This document shows positions 37,084 through 47,123 of a stretch of DNA of 64,000 nucleotides, one piece after another (position 1 is the first letter of the stretch; every line of letters starts with the position of its first letter). The notes beneath the pieces are model-generated. The model did no database searches. It saw only the letters and a list, made by a program, of their open reading frames with translations, and was not told where the DNA came from. A program made the translations under genes and the position numbers. This DNA comes from an uncultured Eubacteriales bacterium. Lineage in GTDB: Bacteria > Bacillota > Clostridia > Oscillospirales > Acutalibacteraceae. The stretch spans positions 1 through 64,000 of the forward strand of contig CASFBL010000006.1 of the NCBI GenBank assembly GCA_949292775.1. The letters are read 5' to 3'.

Positions 37084-39756
37084 ATGAAAAAGTTCAAAAA
37101 ACTGCTTTGCGCAGCGCTTGCCGGCTGCCTGCTTGTGCCACTGGCTTCCTGCGGCACGCAAAAAGCCGACATCAGCGACATTTTTGACAGCAACGAAAAA
37201 ATTTCTTACTGCACGACCTATGACGAACTGTCTGAGACCAAGACAAACAAAACCAAAACTTGGCGACAGGGCATGATTTCCGGCAACGGTCTTCAAGGTG
37301 TTATTACAAGTGGTTCGCCTTACAGCGACACGCTGATTTTCCAAAATATGCACTTCATTTTGCCGAATCAGAACGCCCGCACTTGCCCCGACACTTCCGA
37401 TGAACTGGAAACCGTCAAGCAGAGCATTGTGGAAGGCAAGGACATTGTAGACGACGCGAGCTATGACGATGTTTACAGCTTCCACCCGGGCGGCGCGCTT
37501 CGCATCAAGCAGGAAAACCGGCGCGAAACAGATTATGTCCGCTACACGGATTATGAGACCGCCGAAGTCGGCGTGCGCTACACCGATAAAAACGGCACAT
37601 GGACACGCGCAACCTTTACTTCCCAGGCGGACGGCGTGAGCATTACCAAAATCGGTGCCTCCTCGACCGGCAGCAAGGTCAATCTGACGCTGTCCTTTGA
37701 TGATATTTCCACTTTTGCAAACTACGGTGACGGCAAAGAAGTCGATTTGCAGTATAAAAAGCTTGCAAACGCAGATGAAAACACCATTGCATTCATCGCG
37801 CACTATCCGAATTATGAAAACAGCGAGCTGAAAAACGGCGGATATGCAACGCTGACCTACATTGTCTGTGAAAACGGCAGCAAACAAATCACAGAGGGTA
37901 AAGAAGTCAAAGACGAGCAATATGTCGGCGACAGCAACCCGCAGATTGAAATTACCGATGCAGATAATGTATATCTGATTGCGGTTTCCGACCGCACCCA
38001 CGACATGGGCGCTTACAGCGATTTTGCCGCGCAGACGGACTACTCGCTTCTCGCCGAACTGAAAGACACGGCAATTGCGGTAGCGTACAAATACACCGCC
38101 GACGGTAAATTCAGCTATGACGCGGCATTGTCGGCGCATCTTAAAATTTATGAGCCGCTGTTTAATGCGGTAACGCTCACCCTCGGTAACGGCACAACGG
38201 ATGAAAGCAATGAATCTGTTATCAGCGGTCAGCGCCGCAAAAAAGAATTTCAAAGCGATCTTGCGCAGCGTGCCTATTATTCGGGTCGTTACGCGGCGCT
38301 TTGCAGCTCCGGCTATTCCACAAGCCGCCTTTACGGCATGTGGATTGGCGAATGGAACGCGGGCTGGGGCAGCAAATACACCATGGATGCCAATGTGAAT
38401 CTGCAAACTTCTGCGCTCAACACAGAAAACATCCGCACAGCACCGGTCGGCTACGCCTGCTTTATTTTACGGCAGGTGCCGGACTGGGAAGAAAATGCCC
38501 AGGCAACACACGGCTATACAGACGCCATTCAGGCGCCGGTCAACACCGACGGCGACAAGGCAGTCATCACTGAAACCTGCTACCCGTATCCGTTCCGCTA
38601 CTGGAACGCCGGAACAAGCTGGATGCTTCTGCCGCTTTACGAAACCTTACAGACTTACGGCGATATTCAGATTCCGATTAACGGGGAATATGACCTTGAC
38701 AAGCTGAAATCGGTTTTGTCGCTCACCGAAGAAGATTTGACCGACGCGGACATTGCCGCTTTGAAAGCGCGCGGATATTTGAATCTCAAGGAGGACATTC
38801 TTCTCCCTCTGCTTACCAAATCGGCGAACTACTGGCGGCAGATGCTCACACCGGAATATTACACAGATGCAAACGGCGGCATTCACTACACCCCCGGCAA
38901 AGAAGCGCTTGCAGACGGCGAATCCTATTGTATTTTGCCGAGCTATTCGCCGGAAAACAATCCGGCAAACTACCCGAGCCCGTCGGTTGCGAACACCGCG
39001 ATTGACATTGCAGCTTGCAGAAGCAATCTGGAAATGCTCATTGAAGTACAGAAGTCCGTCATGCCGGACTCTGACACCTCCCAGTGGGAAGAAATGCTCG
39101 AAAACCTGCCGCCGTATCAGTACGATGAGACCGGCGCGCTTAAGGAATTTGCCTGCACCGCATTTGAAGAAAACAACGAGCACCGGCATTTAAGCCACCT
39201 GTATTGCGCCTGGCCGCTCAACGAAACACAAGATAATCCGGAGCTTGTGAAAGCCTGCGAGCAGGCAATCGCCAACCGCGAAAGCGAAAACGAAGCCAGC
39301 CACGCGCTCGTGCACCGTTCGCTGATTGCCGCGCGCCTCAAGGACAGAGACAGCCTGACTGACGCGCTGCTCAACTTAATGAACCACAAAATCTATTATG
39401 ATTCGCTGATGACCAACCACGACTATGACCGCGGCAGCTGTTACTGCACGGACTTTGCGATTGGCTACACCGGCATTATTAACGAAAGCCTTGTGTATTC
39501 AGCGCCGGGCGAAATTGAAATCCTGCCGGCGCTTCCGACCAGCGGCTTCGAGAGCGGTTCTATAAAGGGGCTTCGTGCACGCTCTCAGGCGCTCATTCAA
39601 GACCTCACTTGGGATACGCAGGCGAAAACCGCTTCAGTAACCATTCAGTCCGACATCGCACAGACCATTGAAGTCTCCTGCGGCTTGGGCGCGGAAACAA
39701 AAACTGTTACACTTGCCGCCGGTGAAACCGCTACGGTGGAATTTGCGTTGAGCTGA
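37084..39756 (+). CDS. Secreted lipoprotein glycosidase, GH95-like (alpha-L-fucosidase/galactosidase)
   Basis: An 890-residue surface lipoprotein. The signal peptide ends in a lipobox (LVPLASC, Cys20), so the protein is anchored outside the membrane. The N-terminal domain is beta-rich (WRQGMISGNGLQGVITSG). The (alpha/alpha)6 barrel follows (TSRLYGMWIGEWNAGWGSKYTMDANVNLQTSAL, and RHLSHLYCAWPLNE near the C-terminus), with a final beta domain. These match GH95, which removes alpha-1,2-L-fucose or L-galactose. The ribosome site is AAAGGGTGG. Divergent from an AraC-type regulator and ended by its own terminator. GH65-like relatives are a less likely alternative. Confidence 0.78.
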   Translation: MKKFKKLLCAALAGCLLVPLASCGTQKADISDIFDSNEKISYCTTYDELSETKTNKTKTWRQGMISGNGLQGVITSGSPYSDTLIFQNMHFILPNQNARTCPDTSDELETVKQSIVEGKDIVDDASYDDVYSFHPGGALRIKQENRRETDYVRYTDYETAEVGVRYTDKNGTWTRATFTSQADGVSITKIGASSTGSKVNLTLSFDDISTFANYGDGKEVDLQYKKLANADENTIAFIAHYPNYENSELKNGGYATLTYIVCENGSKQITEGKEVKDEQYVGDSNPQIEITDADNVYLIAVSDRTHDMGAYSDFAAQTDYSLLAELKDTAIAVAYKYTADGKFSYDAALSAHLKIYEPLFNAVTLTLGNGTTDESNESVISGQRRKKEFQSDLAQRAYYSGRYAALCSSGYSTSRLYGMWIGEWNAGWGSKYTMDANVNLQTSALNTENIRTAPVGYACFILRQVPDWEENAQATHGYTDAIQAPVNTDGDKAVITETCYPYPFRYWNAGTSWMLLPLYETLQTYGDIQIPINGEYDLDKLKSVLSLTEEDLTDADIAALKARGYLNLKEDILLPLLTKSANYWRQMLTPEYYTDANGGIHYTPGKEALADGESYCILPSYSPENNPANYPSPSVANTAIDIAACRSNLEMLIEVQKSVMPDSDTSQWEEMLENLPPYQYDETGALKEFACTAFEENNEHRHLSHLYCAWPLNETQDNPELVKACEQAIANRESENEASHALVHRSLIAARLKDRDSLTDALLNLMNHKIYYDSLMTNHDYDRGSCYCTDFAIGYTGIINESLVYSAPGEIEILPALPTSGFESGSIKGLRARSQALIQDLTWDTQAKTASVTIQSDIAQTIEVSCGLGAETKTVTLAAGETATVEFALS

Positions 39757-39772
39757 CAAAACCAAATAAACA

Positions 39773-39805
39773 AAAACAGGACTGTGTAAGCAGTCCTGTT
39801 TTTTT
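39773..39805. terminator. Bidirectional terminator, GH95-like gene and antiporter
   Basis: AAAACAGGACTG pairs with CAGTCCTGTTTT, 6-nt loop, T tract on the plus strand and A-rich flank serving the minus-strand antiporter. Confidence 0.88.
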
Positions 39806-41021
39806 ATGCGTCTTTTGCTTCGGCAAATTCTTTTGCAACTTTCTCGTCACGCGGCAGCAGCTTTTTATAGGTGAGGTCAATAAGGAATGCCCCGAGCGGC
39901 GCGGTAATCAAAATGGCAAGCACGGCAACGGTAAGGACGATGTTGCCGCAGGAAAGCCCCATAGCGAGCGGCACGGAACCAATTGCCGCCTGCACGGTGG
40001 CTTTCGGCATATAGGCAAGCATGCAAAACAGCCGTTCTTTAAAGATGAGCTTTGTGCGAAGCAGGCAGCACCAGACGCCCGCCATGCGAAATTCCAAAAC
40101 GCCGAAAATGAGGACAACAGCGGAAAGTCCCGCGGCGTAAGCATAGTGCAAATCGACTGTTGCGCCGACGAGCACGAACAGCAAAAGCTCCGCCGCGACC
40201 CAAAGCTTTGAAAATTTCAAAGACAGGCGTTTCGCGACCACATCGCGCTTTCTTTGCAGCGCAATGCCAAGGCTCATAACTGCCAAAAGCCCGGATATGG
40301 GAACAATGCCCTCTAACGCATCTTCCAGCGCGACAAGCAGGAAAGAAAGACTTAAAATCAACAGGACTTTGATGGAGTCGCGCATGTGTACTCTTTGAAA
40401 GAAAAATGCAAGCAAAAGTCCCAAAGCCGCGCCGACCAAAACGCCCAGCAAAATAGAAACCGGGATTTCTGCAAAACGCAGCGGAGAAAGGCTTTCCCCT
40501 TGGGCAAGGCCGGTAAACGCAGAAAACAGCACGATGACAAACACATCGTCCACAGAAGCACCGGCTAAAATCATTTGCGGAATACTTTTTTGTGTGCCGT
40601 AGCCCTCTTCCATCAGCCGCAGCATCTTCGGCACGATAACCGCCGGGGAAACCGCGCCGACCACGGCGCCCATAATCGCGGCGTCTAAATACGAGATATG
40701 CAAAAGCGGTGGGGCAAGCACAAGCATACCGAGGATTTCAAAGCACGCGGGCAAAAAGCACATGAGAATTGCGGGTCGCCCGACCTTTTTTAAATCGTGG
40801 ATATTGAGATTTAAGCCCGCGCGCGTCAAAATAATAATCAGCGCAATCTGCCGCAAATCCGCAGAGATAGACAATAATGATTCATCCAACCAATCGAGTG
40901 CATAAGGGCCGAGCACGATGCCGACAATCAGCATTCCTAAAAGCGGCGGCATGCGCAGTTTTTGAAACAGCGCGCCGAAAATCAGTCCGAACAGAAAAAT
41001 CAAGGCAAGACTTGTAAGCAT
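39804..41021 (-). CDS. Cation:proton antiporter (CPA type)
   Basis: A 405-residue membrane protein with about 12 hydrophobic helices. The N-terminus (FGLIFGALFQKLRMPPLLGMLIVGIVLGPYAL) and the segment ASVDDVFVIVLFSAFTG, with its charged pair in a membrane helix, match Na+/H+ or K+/H+ antiporters of the CPA1/CPA2 group. There is no C-terminal TrkA-N domain. Its mRNA has a ~115-nt structured leader and a promoter with a dyad in the spacer, so expression is probably tightly controlled, perhaps by an ion or pH. Monocistronic. Confidence 0.88.
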   Translation of the reverse strand: MLTSLALIFLFGLIFGALFQKLRMPPLLGMLIVGIVLGPYALDWLDESLLSISADLRQIALIIILTRAGLNLNIHDLKKVGRPAILMCFLPACFEILGMLVLAPPLLHISYLDAAIMGAVVGAVSPAVIVPKMLRLMEEGYGTQKSIPQMILAGASVDDVFVIVLFSAFTGLAQGESLSPLRFAEIPVSILLGVLVGAALGLLLAFFFQRVHMRDSIKVLLILSLSFLLVALEDALEGIVPISGLLAVMSLGIALQRKRDVVAKRLSLKFSKLWVAAELLLFVLVGATVDLHYAYAAGLSAVVLIFGVLEFRMAGVWCCLLRTKLIFKERLFCMLAYMPKATVQAAIGSVPLAMGLSCGNIVLTVAVLAILITAPLGAFLIDLTYKKLLPRDEKVAKEFAEAKDA

Positions 41022-41139
41022 AAAACGCCTCCAAATTAGGTTTTTGGCACAAAAAAAGCTGATGCTCCTGCAAAAATGCAGAAGTCATCAGCAAAAATGC
41101 GGTTTCGGCAAAAGCCGTGGGAGAACTTCATTCCCGTTT
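41022..41139 (-). promoter_or_regulatory. Structured 5' leader of the antiporter mRNA (candidate riboswitch)
   Basis: Read on the minus strand the leader has GGGA...UCCC and CGGC-UUUU-GCCG hairpins, then a long hairpin (about 41067-41099: GCUGAUG..CUGC / GCAG..CAUCAGC) followed by seven U. That is the layout of an aptamer plus terminator ahead of the ribosome site GGAGG. I do not recognise the class. Confidence 0.5.
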
Positions 41140-41145
41140 GACGGT

Positions 41146-41174
41146 ATTGTAACACAGAACGCTCTGTGCGTCAA
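41146..41174 (-). promoter_or_regulatory. Antiporter promoter with spacer dyad
   Basis: Minus strand TTGACG (41169-41174), 17-bp spacer, TACAAT (41146-41151). The spacer is almost filled by the perfect dyad CACAGA-N4-TCTGTG (41153-41168), a likely repressor site. Confidence 0.75.
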
Positions 41175-41181
41175 GCACCAT

Positions 41182-43143
41182 TTATTGCAGCGTAAACACG
41201 GCTTCAGAGCCGCTTGCCTTGTATGTTTTTCCGTCGCACACGATTTCGATGGCATAAGTATGCGCACCGCTGCGGCGCACAAACACATCTGCACATTTTC
41301 CGCAAAGCCAAATTTTTCGAATGGTGAACTGCGGCCAAGCTACTGGCAGGTGCGGACGGAGCTCAAAGCTGTTAAAGCCTGTGGGGCGGTAACCGAGCAC
41401 GCCTTCGGAGAAAATACGCAGATACAGCCCGCTTTCTGCGGAAAGCTGCGCCTGATTGCCCTCGGGGAACGCTTCCACCGCATAGGGAATGTGCTCGCCC
41501 AACAGCCGCGCTTTGGAATAGGTTTCTAACAGCTCCAGCGCGCTTTCCTGCTGCCCGGCATAAAACATACCGCGCAGCGCATAAAGCGTGGAACGGTCCC
41601 AAAAGGTCTTTTCACCGCGTCGGGTGACCAAACCTTCATTCTGCCGCAGCGCCGGGGATAAAAGCGCTTTGGTCGTCGCTTCGGCGCGGTCCGTTATCCC
41701 CATAGTCAGCGGAATGGCAATCCAGGAACGCAGACGGGATTCCTCGGCGCAGTAGCGATAGGTTGCAAAGCCGTCTACTTCCCTGCCGAAATAGCTTTCA
41801 ATGGCTTTGCGCAGTTCTTCCGCTTCGCTTCGGTACTTTTGCGCGGCATCGGCATTGCCAAATTCCTCTTCCAAATACGCCGCACTTAAAAGCGCATCAT
41901 AAGCAAGCGAAGAAGTGCAAAGATTGGCTTTTCCGCTTTCAAAGCGATTCTCCAATTCATCAGAATCGCTTTCAATAACACCGTCGGCATTGCGTTTAGA
42001 CAGCGTATAGGCAAGGCAGTCGCGAACCGGCTGCAAATAGGCCTTTGCCGTTTCTTTGTCACCCAAAGAAAGCAAGAAGCGCGCACAGCCGTATGCATAC
42101 ATGGTGCTGTCGCCGCGGTCTTTTGCACCGTGCCAAATGCCGTCGCCCTCCGAGATTATGCTTGTAATCAATGCTTTTTTAGGGGAAATGTATTTCTGAT
42201 ACAGTTTATAGCAATTTTTCGCTTGTTCTACCCCTGTTGGGTAGCCGAGATAGGCAAACAGTGGGTTGATATATTCGCACTGGTCGTTTGTCCAAAGCGC
42301 GGCATAGTATCCGCCGCCGCCCGGCGAATGCATCAGCCCGGCTTTGGTTTTATAAATGCTCTCACAGGCGCGAATCTTAGCAAACCGCGCCATTGCGTTG
42401 ATTGTCTCATCAGGCGACTCTACAATGAAAAAATCCGCCGTTTCTTTTAAAAATGCTGCCCGGTCGCAAAGCGCCTGCGCGCCGTCTGCGTTTGACAGCT
42501 CGGCGTTTTCCGGTACTGCGCCATAGGCGATGCAAAACTGCCCTTTTTCCCCTTTTTGCAGCGTCAGTTCTTCAGGGGTCAGCACCGCACCGTACCGATA
42601 ACGCTTTCGGTCCACACCGTATATGGCGGCGGTCAGCTTCGGCCGGTCATTGTTTTGCAGAGACACACAAACCGGGGCGTCTCCTGTGTTTTCCACGGTC
42701 AGCAATTCCATGCACGCGCTCTGCATACGGGCGGCAAACATCTTGCGTTCCACATGAAGCGCACCGCAATGACTGAATACATGCAATATCCCGTCAAAGA
42801 CAAACTGTTCTGCCGTTTCCGCTTGCTTTTCGCCGTTTATAAGCAGGGCTGCGCCATGAAAATTGCAGTCTAAGCTGCTGTGGGTCAAATTGGGATACAA
42901 ACGCAGCTGCGGAAACACCACATGGCGCATCAGACGCATGCAGCCGTTTTCGTCGGCACCGTAACTAATGATAGAAGAACAGAAAAAGCCGGACATTTCC
43001 AAATGGTTGGCATAAGACGCGCCGGGACGCACGGTAAAGCAAACCTTGTTTTCCATAAGGGTGTGCTTTGGCGCTGTGTAAGGGGTGCGCATAGCTGCCC
43101 ACGGTGCAAAAACGCGCTGCCTTTTTCGCCGGAACTGAAACAT
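41182..43143 (-). CDS. Intracellular (alpha/alpha)6-barrel glycosidase
   Basis: A 653-residue protein without a signal peptide. The N-terminal ~250 residues are beta-rich (VRPGASYANHLEMSGFFCSSIISYGADENG). The C-terminal half has the pattern of six-hairpin glycosidases: WTNDQCEYINPLFAYLGYPTG, EGDGIWHGAKDRGDSTMYAYGCARFLLSLGD and KTFWDRSTLYALRGMFYAGQQESALELL. The repeated W-x-x-D/E motifs suit an inverting hydrolase or phosphorylase, but I cannot name the family. It follows the GPH symporter gene by 12 bp (AGGAGGGG ribosome site) and probably processes the imported sugar. Confidence 0.75.
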   Translation of the reverse strand: MFQFRRKRQRVFAPWAAMRTPYTAPKHTLMENKVCFTVRPGASYANHLEMSGFFCSSIISYGADENGCMRLMRHVVFPQLRLYPNLTHSSLDCNFHGAALLINGEKQAETAEQFVFDGILHVFSHCGALHVERKMFAARMQSACMELLTVENTGDAPVCVSLQNNDRPKLTAAIYGVDRKRYRYGAVLTPEELTLQKGEKGQFCIAYGAVPENAELSNADGAQALCDRAAFLKETADFFIVESPDETINAMARFAKIRACESIYKTKAGLMHSPGGGGYYAALWTNDQCEYINPLFAYLGYPTGVEQAKNCYKLYQKYISPKKALITSIISEGDGIWHGAKDRGDSTMYAYGCARFLLSLGDKETAKAYLQPVRDCLAYTLSKRNADGVIESDSDELENRFESGKANLCTSSLAYDALLSAAYLEEEFGNADAAQKYRSEAEELRKAIESYFGREVDGFATYRYCAEESRLRSWIAIPLTMGITDRAEATTKALLSPALRQNEGLVTRRGEKTFWDRSTLYALRGMFYAGQQESALELLETYSKARLLGEHIPYAVEAFPEGNQAQLSAESGLYLRIFSEGVLGYRPTGFNSFELRPHLPVAWPQFTIRKIWLCGKCADVFVRRSGAHTYAIEIVCDGKTYKASGSEAVFTLQ

Positions 43144-43155
43144 ACTTTCCCCTCC

Positions 43156-44853
43156 TTATGCCTGCTGCTTGACATCACTTTGCAAAAGCGCCTCCAGACA
43201 ATCATAGCCGGCAAGCTCTTTTAACAAAAATTCGTTGTTTTCTGCTTTTGCATAGTCGCAAATGCTTTGGACATTATCGATATCCTCTGCCGTCAGAACC
43301 GCATTTTGATAATTCTGCACAGCGGCACGCACTTTGAGCGCGCGGATATAGTCGGCATGCTTCTTTTCGGAAAGGTCATAGAAAACCAGCGGAATCACGC
43401 AAATCACCGACGCGATAATACCAAGCCACGTTACACTTTCAAAGGTATCATGCATGATGGTGGGGTCTTTGAGCGCGACATCAATGTTATCGCCGAAGCC
43501 AACGCCGCCGAATGACATGAAAATGGGCATCAGTGCGCTTGTAAAGAAGCCGAACAGCGTCGTGATAAACGCACTGCAGTTCTGCCAGAAACCTTCCAGC
43601 CGCTTGCCGGTTTTCCACTGCTGATAGTCGAGCACATCCGGCACCATAACACTGGAAATGTAGCTCAAGCCGTTAAACAGATTTTGGAAGAAAATTGCCA
43701 CCAGCATCAAATAGGGGCTGGAAAGCGTAAACAGCTGTAAAAACGCCATGGCGACAAAGCCGATGCTGGAAAACACCATGACATTGCGTTTCCCGAACTT
43801 TTTAATAAGCCACGGTCCCAACAGCATGCCCGGAATCAGCGCGTTATTCAGCACCATGTTGCACACGGTAAGGACAACCGCACCTGCCTGACCGCCGATG
43901 GCGTAGTTGCAGATCCACAAATACATATTGATGTTGCCGCGCACGCCGACTGCAACGGAAAAAATGGTGATGATCCAGAAATATTTATTGGTCAGCAGCT
44001 GTTTCGCACCGTCGCGGAATTTGACTTTAGCGACATACTGCCTATGTACGACGGTACGCTCTTCTGTACCGAAATAGGCAAAAAAGACAAACAAAATTCC
44101 GCCGAGGCCGCAGATGGGGAACGCCCAGCGGTACAGTTCAATGTTATTCATCGGGTTATCGCTGTCGGCAAAAGCAACTGCCGCCACCAGCGGGATTACG
44201 ATATTTACAATGGAACTGGGCAGATTTGAAATCAAACCTTTAAACGCGCCGATGTTGGCTCGCTCCTGAGAAACGGGAGAAATGGTTTGCTCAATGCCGA
44301 CAAGGCACTGCGTCAGCAAAGTGTAGAAAAATGTGCCGATTTGAATCAGCAGGAACATGACGGCGGAGCCGAGCGTCACTTCAATGACGGACGCGGGAAC
44401 CGCGAACACGCGCAGTTCCGGAATGCTGAATTGAAACAGCACATTCGTGGTCCAACTTTCCGGAATAAAAGGTATGAAAGTAAAACAAACGACCGTTAAA
44501 ATGGAAGTCCACGGCAAAAACGGCTTAAATTTACCTTTTGGGGAATTGGAATTGTCGATCATCATGGACAAAATCGGCGCACGAACAAGTCCGAAAATCG
44601 ACGCCAAAATACCGGCAACAAATATAAAGCCGGTTGAAACTTTGAAATAGCTTATCATCATTGGAATATTAATGGCTATTGTTGTCCAGCTGATGATAAC
44701 GCTCAAAAAGGACACAGAGCCGCTGCCCATTGCAAGGTTGACAAATTCCTTGTAACAGACAAAATAGCCGTCCGGCGGTGTTTTCCAGTGCGCTTTCAGC
44801 CTTTTCAGCCCGTCGGTCGCTTTCTGAATCAGAGATCCCGTTTCTTTCTTCAT
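43156..44853 (-). CDS. GPH-family sugar:cation symporter (second)
   Basis: A 565-residue, 12-helix MFS transporter. The N-terminal YFVCYKEFVNLAMGSGSVSFLSVI and the cytoplasmic loop FGLVRAPILSMMIDNSNSPKGKFKPFLPW correspond to the GPH fold. A ~60-residue charged C-terminal tail (KKHADYIRALKVRAAVQNYQNAVLTAEDIDNVQSI...) is cytoplasmic and could be regulatory. It lies between the broken GH89 gene (30-bp gap) and the (alpha/alpha)6 glycosidase, so the locus was probably built to import and cut a host or plant oligosaccharide. Confidence 0.88.
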   Translation of the reverse strand: MKKETGSLIQKATDGLKRLKAHWKTPPDGYFVCYKEFVNLAMGSGSVSFLSVIISWTTIAINIPMMISYFKVSTGFIFVAGILASIFGLVRAPILSMMIDNSNSPKGKFKPFLPWTSILTVVCFTFIPFIPESWTTNVLFQFSIPELRVFAVPASVIEVTLGSAVMFLLIQIGTFFYTLLTQCLVGIEQTISPVSQERANIGAFKGLISNLPSSIVNIVIPLVAAVAFADSDNPMNNIELYRWAFPICGLGGILFVFFAYFGTEERTVVHRQYVAKVKFRDGAKQLLTNKYFWIITIFSVAVGVRGNINMYLWICNYAIGGQAGAVVLTVCNMVLNNALIPGMLLGPWLIKKFGKRNVMVFSSIGFVAMAFLQLFTLSSPYLMLVAIFFQNLFNGLSYISSVMVPDVLDYQQWKTGKRLEGFWQNCSAFITTLFGFFTSALMPIFMSFGGVGFGDNIDVALKDPTIMHDTFESVTWLGIIASVICVIPLVFYDLSEKKHADYIRALKVRAAVQNYQNAVLTAEDIDNVQSICDYAKAENNEFLLKELAGYDCLEALLQSDVKQQA

Positions 44854-44883
44854 TCCTCTTTCTCCTTTGCAGTCGGTTATGCT

Positions 44884-47006
44884 TTACACAGAAAACTGTG
44901 TATAGTCCAAAAGTATTTGTGCACACAGTGCCACCGGGTCTTGCGGTGCAGCAGCTGTGTCGTGCTTGCGGCGGCGGCACCACGCCACCGTCCAATCGGC
45001 AAGCTTTGCATAAAACGGCGTTGCCCGCATATAGATTTTACCGGCCTTTCGCGGGAGCAGGCGCTCCAGATAGAGTGTGCGCCTGCCGTTTTTCTTTTCG
45101 ATTCTTTCAAAAAACATTTCCCAGCGCGGCAAATAAAAATCCCGCAGCAAGCCTGCCCATTCGCGCCAAGCATAGTCATAAATTTCAGAGTTTTTATAAG
45201 GCCCCCAAATGGTCAGAAGCGCGCTTGCGTTTTCTTCCAGCCACTGGCTTTCCGCTTCATTTTCGGCAAGCTTTTTCGCATCGTCTAACCATTTGTAAAA
45301 ATTCATTTCCGGAAAACTGCACAAAACCTCGTCCCAACGGACAAACAAATTTTAAAACGCTTTTTTCAACTGCAAATACGCTTTTCGGTCACGCGCACGG
45401 TATGCACGCACAAAACGGTCGTGCAGAACAATAGCCGTGTTCGACACAAATTGTCTGGTCAAGTCTGCCACATCGTACTGATATGTATAAACATTGTAAA
45501 ATCGGTCACGGTCGGCCAGCAGTTTTTCCAAAGCAATGCGAATATATGCAGGTTCATATGGTTTCTGTATAAAATCACACTGCCCGCTGCTTTGCACACA
45601 AAACATGGGAAGCGCGCAGAGCACGGAGGAATAGCCGGAATCATACAGCGGTTCCACATAGACATGCTGAAACAAAATACGGTTTCAGCAACCGCGTTTT
45701 CCGTTTCCGCACCGTATCGCCGCCGGCAATAGCTTTTCAGCCACGGTTCCACATCCATCGGCTCGCTGCTGGTTTCACATCAAACAGGGCTTCGTAATAC
45801 AGCGGATTTGAAAGCGAGCCTTCCATAAACAGGCCGGTTCCGACAAGGTTCGGCAGTTCCTTGCAAAGCTTTCCGAATTCGTTTTCCGCCGTTCGGCCGA
45901 TATTGCCGTGGAAACAGGTCTTTTGTCCGAAATTGTCCAGTCTGCCCAAAAGAAAAGGATAGCCTGAAAAATTGTCGTGCCGCAGACGAATTCTGCCATC
46001 TAAATCCCAAATCAAAAGGTGCTCTTTGGGGACAGCTTTCATAATTGGGTCACGAAGCGACCACGACTGCATGACCCAAACGCTTTGCGGGTTGAAATCA
46101 TGCAGCAATGTAAAGATTGCTTGCCCAACCGCATTTAGATAAGCTTCGCCGCGCACCGTCGGTTTGCTTTCATGGAAAGGGTCGGCGGCATAAAAGCCAT
46201 AGTCGCCGAGCAGCGCTTTCTGTGTTTGCAGAAAGAGACTTCCAAAGGTCTGAAACAAAGGGTCGGTCGGGTCAAGCTGCGCCGTTTTCGGGAACTTTGC
46301 CCAGCGGCGCGTCAAGGTGATATGCGCTTTCGGAAATTTTCGCACAAAGGCGCGGGGCGCAAAGCCGGAAAATCCCTGCTGCACAGGGAACATGCCCAGC
46401 TGCACCTCGCGTTCTATAATTTTTTTTGCCAAGTTCTAAACGGCGATAGACATAAGACGCATCTTTCGGCGGCAAAACGCCCTCAAAATTCGTCATACAC
46501 TGCCAAGGGTAATACGCAGGACCGGATAAAAACTGCAGCGCTTCTTCGCCGGTAAAGCCGACTTTCTGCAGCACCTCATACCACACAGCCTCAGTTCCGA
46601 TAGGCGCAAGCGGCATATTGATACCGTTGAGCGCAAGAAAATCGATTTCCTGCTCCCAGCGTTCCCAGTCCCAAAACGGCATAGAATATCCAAAGGTGCA
46701 ATAATTGTATATTGCCCGGTATTTCTGCGGAATGACCTGTCTGATTTTTTGTGTAGGAATCGGCAGTTCGTCCGGCAGTTCGATGCGGCTGCCGCACCAG
46801 GAAATGTGCACGCCACAGTATGTTTTCAAATACTGATACAGCGCATGTGCAAGGCTAACGCCGGTATCTCCGCGCAGAATGATTTTCCCCTGACCGGCAT
46901 CGATTTCATAGCAATTCAAACCGTCTGCAGAAGGAATATGTTCTAAAACAAACGCTGTTGCTTTTTCGCCGACCGCGCGGCGCAGCAATGCTGCCGCTGC
47001 TTCCAT
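44884..47006 (-). pseudogene. Broken alpha-N-acetylglucosaminidase (GH89, NAGLU-like)
   Basis: About 708 codons of GH89 sequence in four pieces. Piece 1 (47006 to ~46436) has YCTFGYSMPFWDWERWEQEIDFLALNGINMPLAPIGTEAVW. The frame then changes at a GGCA8 run, and piece 2 carries PVQQGFSGFAPRAF, ADPFHES and FMEGSLSNPLYYEALFD with the catalytic-site glutamates. A second shift near 45756 leads to VEPWLKSYCRRRYG, a third near 45680 to LFQHVYVEPLYDSG. A TAA at 45352-45354 then interrupts the last piece, and the sequence continues in the same frame to 44884. It heads the operon with the GPH symporter and the (alpha/alpha)6 glycosidase. Sequencing error could explain one shift, hardly all four lesions. 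Confidence 0.82.
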
Positions 47007-47036
47007 AACCCTGCCCTCGCAAAATTATTTTGTTAC

Positions 47037-47061
47037 GGTCGTTTTCCGATTTGAAACGACC
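47037..47061. promoter_or_regulatory. Dyad upstream of the GH89 operon
   Basis: GGTCGTTT and AAACGACC (8-bp arms, 9-bp gap) lie about 30 bp upstream of the GH89 start. It may be an operator of this sugar operon; no T tract supports a terminator. Confidence 0.4.
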
Positions 47062-47123
47062 CCGTTTGAGAAAGACGCGGAAAAACTGCGAATTGTCTTA
47101 ATTTTTATAAAAAAAGAATTGTA

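Noticed and set aside
37066-38406. 446-codon minus-strand frame opposite the GH95-like gene
   Set aside because: Antisense to a clear lipoprotein hydrolase with signal peptide; no family similarity seen.
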